From assembly GCF_918797505.1 (NCBI RefSeq), contig NC_092800.1, forward strand, positions 20,889,313 through 20,953,312: a DNA stretch of 64,000 bases, written 5' to 3'. Numbering within the stretch: position 1 is the stretch's first letter; each line of letters opens with the position of its first letter. Source of the DNA: Bemisia tabaci. Lineage: Eukaryota > Arthropoda > Insecta > Hemiptera > Aleyrodidae. Below the pieces are notes generated by a model, which worked only from the letters and a program-made list of their open reading frames with translations, ran no database searches and was not told the DNA's origin. Shown piece after piece: positions 21,271 to 32,844 of this stretch. A program made the translations under genes and the position numbers.

Positions 21271-21714
21271 AATGGTCAGTTGGGCCGGTCACAGAATCGT
21301 GTTTTGATGCTTGATTATTGTAGATTAGCTAAAAATAATAAGATCCGTTCAAGCCGCAATTTCCTACGTTCAATATTAACCGAGATATCGCCCTTTGAAA
21401 ATTCGGTTTATAACGTCATCCACCGTGGTAGTGACACCCTTGATTTCTTCCACCTTGCATTCATCAGTCAGTAACGCACTGGCTACTCAACGTTAAACTA
21501 GGATGAAAACAAGGTGGAAGGAACCAAGGATGTCACTATCCGCGGTGGATGAGAGTCAAAAACCCAACTTTACAATTACATGGGCGATGTCTCGGTTAAT
21601 ATTGAACGTAGAAAGTTGCGGTTTGGACAGATCTTATTATTTTCTGCTAAGCTACAAGAATTAAGCATCAAAACACGATTCCGTTACCAGCGCAACTGAC
21701 CCATTCTTGCGATA
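21271..21714. mobile_element. F-K MITE copy 1
   Basis: TIRs: AATGGTCAGTTGGGCCGGTC at the left, GCGCAACTGACCCATT at the right, with long inner pairing (ACCGAGATATCG against CGATGTCTCGGTT; CGTCATCCACCG against CGCGGTGGATGA). The centre carries another inverted pair, TTCCACCTTG and CAAGGTGGAA. 444 bp, non-coding. Confidence 0.8.
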
Positions 21715-22320
21715 TTCTCCGTGAAAAATGAAGGGGGATTCCAACTCCCTTAAGTTTCAAAACGCTACCCTACCGCATCCGAAAAATCCAAACCGTCCAG
21801 GAATCGGGGAGCACATTTTTCCCGCGAACCCACCGCGGCAACATGGCCCCCGGTTATTTCCCCTTTAATTGTTTCCCTCGCAAACTGTTTTTGTTTACTC
21901 CTGCGTTCTCAATGATTTATGGCGTCGTGGTTTTGACTTGCAGCCCCGAACTGGAGCGAGATGGAGTGTTGTCAAGCCCGCGGCAATTCTCACATCCCCG
22001 AGCGAGCCGTCGCGAAAGGGGTGAGTTTTGCAACTGCGAGGCTCATGAGCGAAGGTGCTGAGTGAGGAACGCGCCAGATCATAAAGTGAGTCAGTGAGCG
22101 CGCTGAGAGCGGACCCAAGGGTCGGATGGAGGAAGGGGGTTGCGCCAATGCTACCCTCGTTGGCATTGCTGCATTGCTCACTTAGCGCGATTGCGCGAGA
22201 TGGAATGAAGTCCTGGACTCGCATTTCAATCGTAGAGAGGGAGAGAACGAAGTAGAAAACTATTGTTGCAATGTACGACCAGCAAAAAAAATTGACTTCG
22301 TCAAATCCGCCGCCTCTACA
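21715..22320. other. Single-copy DNA
   Basis: Overlapping open frames on both strands around 21.9-22.2 kb reflect higher GC content; none has a domain. No repeat recognised. Confidence 0.3.
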
Positions 22321-22322
22321 GA

Positions 22323-22632
22323 CACGGAGAAAAAAACTTCGTGCATGGGACCCGAACTGAAGGTTATGTGGATCTCTTAAGTTATCTGATCACCCATCCG
22401 AAAACTTGAGGTCGAGCTACCGAAGTTCGGGTCAGACATCGAGGCACTTCGGTATGTACCGGAGTACTTCAGATGTGTTACCCGAACCCTTCGGTATATA
22501 TCGAAGTACTTCAGATGTCTGATCCCAACGTCAGCAGCTGGACCTCAAGTTTTTAGATACGTGATCCGAAAACTTCAGAGATCCATAGGACCTCAACTTC
22601 AGGTCCCACGCACAAAGTTTTTTTTCTTCGTG
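22323..22632. mobile_element. CAC-2 MITE copy 2
   Basis: Starts CACGGAGAAAAAAACTTCG, ends TTTCTTCGTG. Flanks are GA and TA, so the target duplication is not preserved. The interior has the same chain of inverted units (GTACTTCAGATGT) as copy 1. Confidence 0.8.
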
Positions 22633-22904
22633 TAGACAAGGCAGAAATCAAAGCACACTACACCCCCCCCCCAAAAAAAAAAACAAAAAAACAAAAAAAA
22701 AACCAAGAATCGTGGCCCGAACAATGTGTAATAAGGTGGTAGAATAGTGCTGGATCCACAATATTTTGCGAGGAAAATAAAGCCAAAAATGAAAATTCCA
22801 ATTATTAGAGAGAGAGAGAGAGAAAAGAAATAATCTTAATTGACCTTTTCGACTCTCATTGTAATTTGTGAACTTTTTTGCTTTGGCAATCTCAGCGACC
22901 CCTC

Positions 22905-23195
22905 TTTTGCGACATAGAGCGGAACATTGCAAGCTCACACTTCGCGCCTTCAATTTTGCAGACGCAACACGGACAATCGTCGAGCACGAATAGTTGTATC
23001 TCTGCGCCGTCGTCAACGCGCGTCCCTTCTGTTGCTGTGTACACCTCTTTCGCAGCATAGAGCGGAACATTGCAAGTTTACACTTCGTGGCATCGCGCCT
23101 TCAATTTTACAGATGCAACACGGACATCCATCGAGTACGAATAGTTGTATCTCTACGCCGTCGTCACTGCGCGTCCTTTCTGTTGTTCTATTCCC
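22905..23195. repeat. Family V-related block, tandem pair
   Basis: Two units of ~150 bp, each with CATAGAGCGGAACATTGCAAG, GCGCCTTCAATTTT, CGAATAGTTGTATCTCT and CGCCGTCGTC. A reverse-oriented relative lies at 39395-39490. Short purine (GA) repeats precede it at 22807-22824 and a C/A-rich run at 22660-22705. Confidence 0.65.
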
Positions 23196-23271
23196 ATGTC
23201 ATGTTGATTCCGTTAGCCATATATTTAGCGCGGTGCCTAATGGCTACGTGAACGACATCTCATTAGTAACA

Positions 23272-23526
23272 TACTGCCGTGCTAAGGAAAAACGCCGTAT
23301 GAACATTCGAGAGTTGCCAGATTTCCTTTGATAAAATGTTTATTTTTGAGGAAAATTATGAATATTTTTCCTTGAAATTTTCAGGCACTTTCGATGAAAT
23401 GGCGAACAAAATTATCTGAAAAATCTGAAGGAATATATCATAGGTCTTCCAGGCAACTCATGTTTTATCAAAGGACATTTGGCAACGTCTATAGGTCCAT
23501 ACGGTGTTCTTCCTTAGCGCGTACAG
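23272..23526. mobile_element. F-N MITE copy 2
   Basis: ACTGCCGTGCTAAGGAAAAA and CGCCGTATGAACATTCG at the left; GACATTTGGCAACGTC to CCTTAGCGCGTACA at the right. About 255 bp. Confidence 0.82.
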
Positions 23527-23907
23527 CGAGTCCACGCTTTGCGTTTTTTTGTCAAATATTTTGTCAAAAATGTTGCCAAAATCAGCATAACTGCTAATGT
23601 CACAGAATCCCGGAAGCTGGAGGAAAAAAAATGCTGGACAGTATACACAGGGGTAGTGGCGCTAAAACGGTTCGGTCGACGTAATTGCGGGAAAGCGACA
23701 GGGCCGTGGCGGGAAAAATTACAGGCCCGGTCAGGATGATTTGTCAGGTAACGAGCCTCAAAGTTAACCGTCCTCGCGTAGCACAACGGGGTGAGTCCGT
23801 GAGAAAGATTGAACATGATGTTGCAATTTAAAAAAAATACTTGTATCTTCGTTGAAACAAAGCGCAGTCCTTTTTAGGTTATCCATTCGTTTACTTGTAA
23901 AATTTCT

Positions 23908-24008
23908 TTAGAGGAGCAAATTTATGATGTGACGAGATAAACATCAAAATTTTCATTTTAAGTCGAAAATGCCTTGTCCGATCTTTCCCACTGACTGTCC
24001 TCTGTGTG
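23908..24008. mobile_element. TIB MITE fragment (right part)
   Basis: GTGACGAGATAAACATC, AAAATGCCTTGTCCGATC and CTCTGTGTGACG follow the right half of TIB; no left end is found upstream. Confidence 0.6.
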
Positions 24009-24726
24009 ACGCGGCCTGGACCAGATCCGATATTTAGCGCAGCGAGGTTATTACAGCCCGCTTTTTGCCTTACCCGAGCTTCCCCGGAAAAAAAGAAACT
24101 TTTACGCTGGATTAAAATTGAATTTTCTAATTCAAAACTGCGCCATTACCCCCTTTTGATCATGGTCATTACTCCTTATCATGGCCTACTTCTGTCAAGC
24201 CCATCGATTCAAGCAAATCTTTCCTTTTGAAGGAAAATACTTTAAATTCATCAGTATATGAAGAAACCTGATGGTAAAAAAATAGAAAAATTAGTTGGTT
24301 TTTTCCATCTACGGAAAACTCTTCCGTCGTTTGTTCGAAGGAGACCCAAAATCGTTGAACATTGGATGTTTTGTTCAAACAAATAAAACATACATTGAGA
24401 ACCCGTTCAAATAGTTTTAGGTATTGTTTTTAGCCGCTGGAGCAGATACCAAGACAGCTATCTACGCGTGCATAATACACTTAAACCTATCACCCCACGT
24501 AAACCTATCTCACGTTTAGATTTTGGAGTAGTGCTCCCTGATTTGAAAATGGAAACCCTTTTTTTCAACGTACCCTCTTTTCATATGTATAATAAGTTAG
24601 TTAGTTAGTTAGTTAATTTATTTTTAGACATTCAGCATCCTAGGATATTAACGTCTTTGCAAATAATTTAGAAGATGGGTGTACATACAAAAATTCAGAT
24701 TTTTAAATAAAAGGAGGTGTGCCTCA
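24009..24726. other. Low-copy DNA with (GTTA)5
   Basis: A tetranucleotide run lies at about 24594-24615. No gene or dispersed repeat otherwise. Confidence 0.4.
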
Positions 24727-24836
24727 CCTTTATACCGTGCATTATATTTATTTTAGTCACATTTATACTTATGCTCAAGGCCTGTATAAAACTAAAATAA
24801 CTGCAACCAAAATAAATATAACGCACGGTATAAAGG
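24727..24836. mobile_element. 110-bp palindromic hairpin element
   Basis: CCTTTATACCGTGC at the left pairs with GCACGGTATAAAGG at the right, and TTATATTTATTTT with AAAATAAATATAA, giving ~28-bp arms. Single copy in the window; probably a small MITE. Confidence 0.65.
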
Positions 24837-25315
24837 TATTTACAATTAAATACAGCTACCGACATGTTTCAATACCCTCTTTTCTAACGTATCATCCGTA
24901 AAAACTAATAATATTTCCCAACCCCTATAAACCATTGCCTCTCAAATTAATGCGAAATTAGTCGGAACAAATCACGTTGATTTAACATCGCTGGTATCTC
25001 ATAATTGCTCGTAGATAACATCAAAAGTAGAAAAAGAGACGCAATAGCTATCAGAACAATCCAACCGTTTATTATTAGAGGAGCCCGTGCATCAGATAAG
25101 TACGAGCTCCGCAAAGCGTAATAGCCGATGAAAACCGAGGCCGAATCGATTGGACCCGTACTCTAAATAAAACGCTGCGATTAATTATTTCCATCCTTGA
25201 TCCGGGAATATTGTTCGAGTATTTATTTAATATCGGCCGCTCCACCTATTCAAAGCCCGCTCAAGCGCGGGTAAATTCCGTATTCCGATTTTTCTTCCGC
25301 ACTAGATTCCCGGCG

Positions 25316-25815
25316 AGGCGTGATTTGCGATATATCGATTGATCCGTCTTTCAAACCGATGGAAACGCATCGATAAACAGGGTGTTCGCAACGATCACCT
25401 TAAGAATCGATTATTTACCTTTTATTCACGCTTTGCGATTTATCTATTGATCTGTCTTTCAAACCAATGGAAAAGTATCGATAAGAGGGTGCTCGCGACG
25501 AACACTTTAAGAATCAATTATTTAACATCGATTCATGCTTTGCGACACATCGATTGATCTGTCTTTCAAACCGATGGACAAGTATCAATAGGGTGCTCAC
25601 AATGAACACCTTAATAATCGATTATTTACCATTATTCAAATAGAGAAATATCGCTAATCCATCCTGCGTGTTTCCGGCGCTGTCGGATATTGCGACGAAG
25701 CACGAATCATGGGCTATCGAAATTTCCCTATTTGAAACTACAGTAAAGAATCGATCATTAAGTTTCACCCTGATAATCGATCTTTTTCCATAGGTTATAA
25801 TGGCGCAGATCTATC
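25316..25815. mobile_element. HAT-1 array, three direct units plus inverted end
   Basis: Three ~112-bp units begin near 25330, 25435 and 25545 with TGCGATATATCGATTGATC-type sequence, CTTTCAAACC and CACCTTAAGAATCGATTATT. A reverse-oriented end (AAAGAATCGATCATTAAG, TAATCGATCTTTTTCC) closes the block at 25.72-25.81 kb. The usual CAGTG terminus is missing at the left. Confidence 0.7.
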
Positions 25816-25819
25816 ACTC

Positions 25820-25942
25820 CGTCGCCCTCCTGACACAAGGACGTAACTAAACTTCATTATGAGCCCTCTAGTCCGTATACGTCAATGCTTTCTTTAGCTC
25901 ATCGCTTAGTGTAGTTACGTTTTTATGTCAGCCAAGCGACGA
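25820..25942. mobile_element. F-E hairpin MITE copy 2
   Basis: CGTCGCCCTCCTGACACAAG at the left, GTAGTTACGTTTTTATGTCAG then CCAAGCGACG at the right. About 123 bp. Confidence 0.8.
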
Positions 25943-26508
25943 CTTCATCGCCAGGGCATGCGAAACCCTCCTCGACGAAGGTGACTTACGTGGTTTTCGC
26001 CCCAAAACCCGGCTTCCTCTCCACTTTGTCCCCAGGCCTCGACTCTCGATGTCAACTTGACACAGATCGGCTCCCTCTCCGGTATCTGGAGGAGCGGGGA
26101 TGATTAGATCAATCATCGTTGATTTATTGAACCGTTCTCTTTCATCGGGAGATTAATGCATCCCCCCCTTCAACCCCCCTCTCGGGCTCCTACTGTCCTA
26201 CGAGTCGCGGTAATATATTCACATGGAGCAGCTTTGTCTAAGTGCCTTTTCCGCGTCGTGACTGCTTTTTGAATATTTTAAAGCTTGTTAAATTAGGCCT
26301 CGCCGCTCCGGGGCTGTGCCTTCGGTACAGGAATTTTCTTCCCTCGAATAACTTTTTTTATTCATCGTTCATTTATTATTGTTTATTGTGTTTTGCAAAA
26401 TCCGAGTATGGATGGACGGAACTCAGCGGAGAGAATAACCGAGGCACAACTAGATCGAGCCGAGAAAAGGAGGTTTGAAGTTATGTTCCTCCGGCGGGCT
26501 GATTAATG
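25943..26508. other. Single-copy DNA
   Basis: No gene or repeat recognised. Confidence 0.3.
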
Positions 26509-26852
26509 AAATGGGTCAGTTGTGATGGTAACTGAATCGTGAATCGTGTTTTATTGCTTGATTCCTATAGGTTAGCTAAAAATAAGAAGATCTGCAAACG
26601 CAACTTTCTATATTCAATATTAACCGAGATATCGTGCTTTGAAAAGTCGGGTTTTTGACGTCATCCACCGCGGTAGTGCATAACGTGGTATTTGCTACCA
26701 CGGTAGATTACGTCATAAATAGAGTTTTCCAAGGCGCGATATCTCGGTTATTTAACGTAGGAAGTTGCGGTTTGGACATATCATTATTCTTCGTTGATCC
26801 ACAAGAGTAAAGCATCAAAACTTAATTCTGTGACCAGCGCAACTGACCCATT
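26509..26852. mobile_element. F-K MITE copy 2
   Basis: AATGGGTCAGTTGTGATGG at the left and GCGCAACTGACCCATT at the right. The centre has a short hairpin with GTGGTATTTGCTACCACGG; it lacks the inner insert seen in copy 1. 344 bp. Confidence 0.8.
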
Positions 26853-27599
26853 CTTACTTGAGATAAACTCCGTAAAAAATCCGTAAGTTAAGTCCGTACG
26901 AATTCAACTTAAAGTCATATTTTCAGTTAAAACAGCATCGTTTTGGTATCGTCAAGTTTAAATATGGAAACGATAACAAAACAAGGTTTCTTTAAATAAA
27001 AAAAAAACTGACCTTAAGTTAGATCCGCACGGATTCAACTTAAAAAAACTTAAATTTTGCCGACGAGAAAGAAAATTTTTTCTCGTGCAAAATTGACTGG
27101 TTAAGCTCAAAGCCACTCCTGACTCACAACTCTGATCTTTCCTCTTTTTTATTCTCCAAAAGTCTTAATTCCTTCCTTTTCAAACGGTCCAAATTGCCTG
27201 TGGTGGTTAAAACTGGTTTCCCGGTTTAAATCCGGGAAAAGAGGTGAGATTGGGGCTTGTCGTCCACCCAGGGATAGCGTCTTAAAAATATCATCAAACC
27301 GGAAATGACGAGCCATAATTGAATCAAACACAGCGAAATTAAAGCAAACAAAGGAGAATGAAAATAAACAGAGAATCTCTCACGGCTCGTAGGCTTCTAT
27401 TTCGGACTTATAGGCAGATAGAAGAGAGGGTTTATATTTTTAAAAATATAGATATACTCCTCTGCCATGACCCTTCCCTTAAATCTATCGGAGATTATTG
27501 GATTGGAGGAACTGCCCGGAGGCTGCAGCAGATACAATCGCGGCTGCCAAATTTCGGAAACAATGGATGCCATCAGCCTAAAATATTAACTAATAACTA
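26853..27599. other. Low-copy DNA
   Basis: An open frame at 27358-27630 (plus strand) has no recognisable domain and runs into F-N. A short repeated motif TAAGTTAGATCCGCACGGA-like occurs at 26880 and 27010 (CCGTACGAATTCAACTTAA and CCGCACGGATTCAACTTAA). Confidence 0.35.
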
Positions 27600-27856
27600 T
27601 TCTACCGTACTAAGGAAGAACGCCGTATGAACACTCGAGAGTTGCCAAATTTCCCCAGGTAAAACATGTACTTTTGTGGAGAAATATTCTTATTTTCTTT
27701 TGAAATTTTCAGACGTTTGAGATGAAATTGCGAACAAAATCGTCTAAAAAATTTAGAGAAAAATATTCAAAATTTTCCTAGTAAAGTCGTTTTTTAGTGA
27801 AGAAAAACTGGCAACGTCTAAAGACTCATATAGCGTTTTTATTTAGCACAACAGTA
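27600..27856. mobile_element. F-N MITE copy 3
   Basis: CTACCGTACTAAGGAAGAAC and CGCCGTATGAACACTCG at the left; CTGGCAACGTCTAAAG to TTTAGCACAACAGTA at the right. Confidence 0.82.
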
Positions 27857-28095
27857 TTCTCGTCATAGTAGAGATCAGTCCTGCGTGGTAAAAATGACGT
27901 GTCCTGAATTTTTAACCCCCCAGAAAATTAACTATCGAACTAGTCTATTCTACTAGACATAATCAACGGGATTTCCCGCTGAAGTCATCCTGGCTTTTCC
28001 AATGACGTGTTCTAATTGGCTACTTCATCAAGCAATTAGAACCAATATAGCGCCGCACACAAAAAAAGGCTTCGATTTTTTGATATAGTAAAATC

Positions 28096-28462
28096 CAGTG
28101 CTCCCATTTCCTGTAACTAGTTCCAAATTCCGGAACTTATGAGATCTTCCTGAATTTTTCCCAGAACTTTTGAAATTCCCGAAATTTTCCGGATCTTTTG
28201 CATTTTTTGGAACTTTTTCGGAACTTTTGAAAAAAATCTAAAAATAATCCCGGAACTTTTGACGGTCATGGAGTGGGAGAAATTGAAACAAAAAAGTTCC
28301 GAATCCCGGAACTTTTGAGAAAATGTTACAGGAGTTTAAATCACCACACAAGTCGTTGAATTTATAATATTGAAAAGTTTTTTTAAAATTTTTGTAAATT
28401 TTTTAAAACTTTTTCAATATTACATACCCAGAACTTTTGACTGACATGGGATGGGATCACTG
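28096..28462. mobile_element. HAT-3 MITE copy 1
   Basis: Starts CAGTGCTCCCATTTCC, ends GGGATGGGATCACTG. The flanking octamers GTAAAATC (28088-28095) and GTAAGATC (28463-28470) differ at one position, a hAT-type 8-bp target duplication. The interior is rich in CGGAACTTTTGA motifs in both orientations. 367 bp, non-coding. Confidence 0.85.
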
Positions 28463-28471
28463 GTAAGATCA

Positions 28472-28504
28472 TTCCTAAATTCGCTCCTTGTCTAGAGGTC
28501 CATC
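28472..28504. mobile_element. Solo right end of F-S
   Basis: CCTAAATTCGCTCCTTGTC then TAGAGGTCCAT matches the right terminus of F-S; no other part is nearby. Confidence 0.5.
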
Positions 28505-28940
28505 GTAAGATACGTAATCCTGGAACATTTGGCAAGTCATATTGACGTCAGCCGGGCAAACGACGAACGAATCGAAGGAGTCTGAGGAGAGCGAGTCAGA
28601 GTGCGGCAGCGCTATTGTTTGCGTTTGATATTCAGTTCAGGAATCGGGGCGGCTTTGAGACGGTGGCTTAATGAGAGTGGAGTTTTTTGTTTGGCAAGAG
28701 GAAGAAGCAGAATACGGACCCAAGCCGGAAGTGAGCTAAATCGAAATCAACCCGTGACCGTGGTTGTCGGTGAACGTCGAAGAGAACAACTTTTTCTCCC
28801 GTGTGAGTGGAGGAATTTTCTCTCCTCACCTGACAACATCGTTGTTATCACATTTCTGCCGTCTAAAGCAAAATTACCGAATTTACTTCTGTATTTTTCG
28901 ATTTTATAGCTGACAACATACTCTTTTAAATCAATGATTA
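28505..28940. other. Single-copy segment, GC-richer
   Basis: A 102-codon open frame (28601-28909, plus) is Arg-rich without domain; the region could be an untranslated exon, but nothing supports it directly. Confidence 0.25.
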
Positions 28941-29092
28941 CACAGTGCAATAAAAAAGATGGTAAAATGAGCTTTTAAAAATCGAGGATTGAACTTTGGT
29001 GCCGGGATCCATAAAGCGCTCAAAACCCCCGAGTGATAACAATGCGAAGTAAAATTAGCACCGTCAAAGCATATGATACTCCGTAAAAAGAG

Positions 29093-30064
29093 CAGTGGTG
29101 AAGTGTGAATGATCGATTTTCGTTATTTCTCCTTTTGAATCTATGTTATAATACTCTGTTTATCGATCCTTTATCGATCCCAATTCCTTATCGATAAGTT
29201 TAAATGGCAGATCAGTCGATGAATCGTGAAGCACGTCACGTCAGAGCCGGATTAAGGGGGTGGCCACATGGGCCGCGGCCCATGGTGGCAAAATTAGGGG
29301 GCGGCAAATTTTGCAATTTTTTTAAATGCAGGTACAAAAAAATCGGATTCAGAAAAAATTACAAACAAGAAAAGGTGACAAAATCCCTCATTTCCTGAGA
29401 GTTTATTAATTTCTAATTTTGTTGTATATCGGTGATACAAAAGACTGCGCACCTTTAATTAGTCGAGTTAAGAGAGAAACCAAACACGTAATTTGGCCTG
29501 GAGCGGCGCGGCGCAAAGAGACATGATGATGAGGACTTCAGATGAAAAGGAGAAGCCCTCGACGCGGCGGTCGGCATGTAACACATATTAGCGCCTACAA
29601 GACTGCATGAATACTTCACGCATTGCGTCAAACACAGTACGGTCAACAGCGGTCGGCGCGGCGTGAAACGCACAGTGCCTACAAGACTACATGAATACTT
29701 CACGCATTGCGCCTAACACAGTGCGGTCAGCGCGGCACGGCGGCGGAAGTTAAAATCATTAAACCGCATTTATGTTTATTCTTTCTTAATTTTTTAGTTC
29801 ATTTCTTACAAATGAAAGGCATTGTCCCCACAGAGATAGGTTTACGGAACTGAACTTTCGCGCGAAGTTCCGTGAACTTTTGCTAGTGGTGTTGACAGGG
29901 CTTACGCAAAAAATGTGTCCAACACGAGTGAGCGCGTCTTATGCACCCTTCTCCCTCCGGCACGTTCAATTGATGGTTATTGATGTTTCATAATGAATGA
30001 GAAGAGGCGGCAAAATACAGGCGGCCCATGGGCGGCAAGTATTTAAATCCGGCCATGGCCACTG
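29093..30064. mobile_element. HAT-1 MITE copy 3, containing HAT-2
   Basis: Left end CAGTGGTGAAGTGTGAATG, right end GGCCACTG, with an exact 8-bp target duplication AAAAAGAG at 29085-29092 and 30065-30072. The HAT-1 body (GATCGATTTTCG, TTTATCGATCC, AAATGGCAGATCAG) is interrupted by HAT-2 at 29242-30057. Confidence 0.88.
29242..30057 (-). mobile_element. HAT-2 element copy 2, nested in HAT-1
   Basis: Ends CAGAGCCGGATTAAGG and AATCCGGCCATG, inverted relative to copy 1. Sub-terminal arms share GGCGGCA and CCCATGG motifs. The interior has two ~75-bp units around AATACTTCACGCATTGCG (29.57-29.73 kb) and a non-coding stretch matching 17.5-17.7 kb. No transposase frame. Target duplication around it is degenerate. 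Confidence 0.75.
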
Positions 30065-30186
30065 AAAAAGAGTAGACTTCGCTCCTTAATAGTGTAAATC
30101 ACTCTGTAAGACGAAAAGTTTCATAGGTGGGTCCATAGGGGGGCACGCTCTCCCCGTTTGCCCGCGAAAAGAAGGAGATAGAAAAT

Positions 30187-30250
30187 GGAAGGAAGGAAGG
30201 AAGGAAGGAAGGAAGGAAGGAAGGAAGGAAGGAAGGAAGGAAGGAAGGAA
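30187..30250. repeat. (GGAA)16 microsatellite
   Basis: Uninterrupted GGAA repeat on the plus strand, ending in a CGGAGGAATGAAG transition. Confidence 0.95.
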
Positions 30251-30537
30251 CGGAGGAATGAAGAAAGAAAGACGTTTACATTTGGTACTTATTCATGACA
30301 AGGTTAACTCAAACTGTAGGTAAGACGCTTCGATTATACAAAAATTTTCTGGTGAAGCCCAGACCATTTACGCCCCCCCCCCCCCATTTTGAGGTGTCTG
30401 GATCCGCCTATGAATAAATTTCGCTCCGCATTTTTATCACTCGGGGTTTGTGGGTACTATATTGACTCCGGCACAGAATTTCACACCCAAATTTTGAACA
30501 GTGCATTGTATGTTCTACTTCCCATTATATCGTAAAA

Positions 30538-30778
30538 TGGACCGCGTGTAGCAGAAAGGAACTAAGCCACATCAGCCATTGCCAAATCTAACTGGGCAAT
30601 TTATTTTTTACAAGAGAATTTTGGAGCGGGTTCCCTAGAAAATGTTAAGGGATTCGCTTCGTACCGTGCAGAAAATTCACTGGAATTCGCACACCCGTTT
30701 CCATGTAAAAAATTACATTTCTCAGTTAAATTTGGCAATAGCTGATGTGGCTTGGATCCTTTCTGCTGAACACGGTCT
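30538..30778. mobile_element. F-O MITE copy 2 (complete)
   Basis: TGGACCGCGTGTAGCAGAAAG at the left and CCTTTCTGCTGAACACGGTC-type sequence at the right; inner arms AAGCCACATCAGCCATTGCC and GGCAATAGCTGATGTGGCTT. 241 bp. Confidence 0.82.
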
Positions 30779-30952
30779 AGATGTAAGTTACTTTCTCTCA
30801 CCGTCCGGCAGCTGTTATCTGCGCACATCCAACCTAAAGGATGACTCCGGCAGCACTCCCGCTCTCATAACTAATGTAACAAAACATCCCCCGATCTGAG
30901 CTCCGTAACGGCGAGCCTAATGGACGGTACCGGGACCTCCTCGAGACTACAT

Positions 30953-31675
30953 CGTCTCCCGGACGAAACAACGTAACTCCATTCTAAGGTTGCCAAATTG
31001 ACCCGAAAAATTGGCGTTTTACAAATGGCAACAAATAACAAACAATGGAGATGTTGCATGTGCGAGGGATTTGCGATTTGGCCATTGATTCGTATGTAAA
31101 AATTAGCGAGAAACACGATGGTGCCATTTTGAGTGCCAGTTTGAGGCCAAAATGGAGGGGATATCTCACCCTACCCTGAGAGTCCACCTCTACATCAAGA
31201 CAAACTCTCCATGCAAAGATAGGGAGCAAATACATTGACAGGGCTGCCACCTTATTTGGGGACTCCAAAACTGAAAACACGACAACCCTGCTAATGTATC
31301 TGCTCCCTATCTTTGCATGGAGAGTTTGTTTTAATGTAGAGGTGGACTCTCAGGGTAGGGTGGGATATCCTTACCATTTTGGCCTCACTTTGAGAGCTTT
31401 TTTTGAGCTTGGGAGATAATTTCAGAGAAAACCAGTGGCACCATCTTGTTTCTCGCGAACTTTCACCTAAGAACCAATGGTCAAATCGCAAATCCCTCAC
31501 ACATGCAACATCTCCATTTTTATCCAAAATTTGTCTGGTTTTGCGTGGAATCTGAGGAAAAATCAATGAAATTTTCAGCTAGGAATGCGCAAGATTCTCT
31601 TGCTCAATATGCAAGTTGCGAAGGGCGATTTGGCAACACGGAAACGGAGTTACGTTATTTCGTGAGGGAACGACG
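30953..31675. mobile_element. F-F MITE copy 2, containing F-G
   Basis: Left CGTCTCCCGGACGAAACAAC, ACTCCATTCTAAGGTTGCC; right GGCAACACGGAAACGGAG, TTACGTTATTTCGTGAGG, GAACGACG. The inner TTTGTCTGG-like core resumes after the nested F-G element. Confidence 0.8.
31044..31518. mobile_element. F-G palindromic MITE copy 1, nested in F-F
   Basis: Starts AATGGAGATGTTGCATGTG and ends with the inverse; arms of ~210 bp include GATTTGCGATTTGG, GAAACACGATGGTGCC, AGAGTCCACCTCTAC and AACTCTCCATGCAAAG, around a centre with CAACCCTGC. A transcript would fold into a very long hairpin. Non-coding. Confidence 0.88.
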
Positions 31676-32844
31676 ACTTGTGAAAAGTTCATGGGATGCT
31701 GGACGCTGCGCGCCGCTGATTTATTCTGTCCATTAGAGTCGAGCAATGGATAACGCGCCGCCCCCGCGCTAAAACCCTGTCTCGGATCACCGAGCGATGC
31801 CTTTTTCATCTGGAATTCACTTTGTTCCCGTCGTTTTTTTCGTCAGAAAATCGGGTAGTTTTTCTTGGAAGTGCGGCAACAGTTGGTTGTCCAGGCGCGG
31901 AACCTAGTGTTTTATTAACTTCTCACGCGGGCAGCGCGAATTGGATTGGCGAGAAAAAAAGGGCGCAGTCTGTAACCCCCGTACGGATACACTGTTGCCA
32001 GATGTTATGTCTTTATCGCGTGGCCGTGGTCAAAATGAGAGTGAATTGTGCAAAACAACCGTATTTGCAATAGCTGACAGTATAATTATAACCGCAAAGG
32101 TTTCAAAAATGAGATACTGCAGAGTGTCGACAGAGGATGACCCAGGTACTTCAAGCGGGAGGGGCCATAAGGGGATTCCGGGGGGCTCCCCGCAGAAAAT
32201 TTTTGAAATTTTAAAACATCTCATATGCGGTTTGATTCGATTTTGTCATGAAATGTCTCTCTAGATTTTATATTAGTCCTTTGGCTAATATAAAACAAAT
32301 AATCGTGATAAAAAATCCGTCTCAGGATAAACCTGAAGATTATTTTGTCACGCGATCATTTTTCGCGAGAAACAGGAATGATATCGATGGCGTTGAAATG
32401 TTTTCCGAGGATTGTATTCAACCTTTATTCAGAAAAAAATTAATATAATCATATTTGTCCATGTTGATCGCTAAATTTTGGTACCCCTAATCTCGAATTA
32501 GCATAGAAAATACCATCCGACGGTATAACTTTATTCATTATTATATTTTTATTTTTCCAATTTATTTGCCTTCGCTTTTCCACGCCGGGTGAATATCCAA
32601 GAAAAAAAATACGGTTAACCCCTCCAATTTAATAATTCGCACGAAGTAACACAATTTTCTCGCAAAAATTCTCTTACAAAATGAGACAGCTGCACCGGTG
32701 GCTAAAGTAGACTGAAACAAAACCGACTAGCAGCTCTTTGAAGCTCATTCTCTCTGCGGTTCATCGAGGCTGAACGTAATATGCCCCAAGCCCGCAATCG
32801 AATTTTCCCGCTCAAAGCGGGCGGGTTTAGCGGGCGGCGCGGCT
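31676..32844. other. Single-copy DNA
   Basis: No supported gene. The open frames at 31.8-32.5 kb have no domain, and no repeat was recognised. Confidence 0.35.

Larger units (their letters stand above)
28960..30503. mobile_element. F-CC element split by a nested HAT-1
   Basis: The left half (ATCGAGGATTGAACTTTGGT, CCCCCGAGTGATAAC, AAATTAGCACCG, ACTCCGTAAAAAGAG) and right half (TAGACTTCGCTCC, CGCATTTTTATCACTCGGGG, CCGGCACAGAATTTC) align with the uninterrupted copy at 49.18-49.42 kb. HAT-1 copy 3 sits between. The right half also carries a GGAA microsatellite. Confidence 0.7.
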
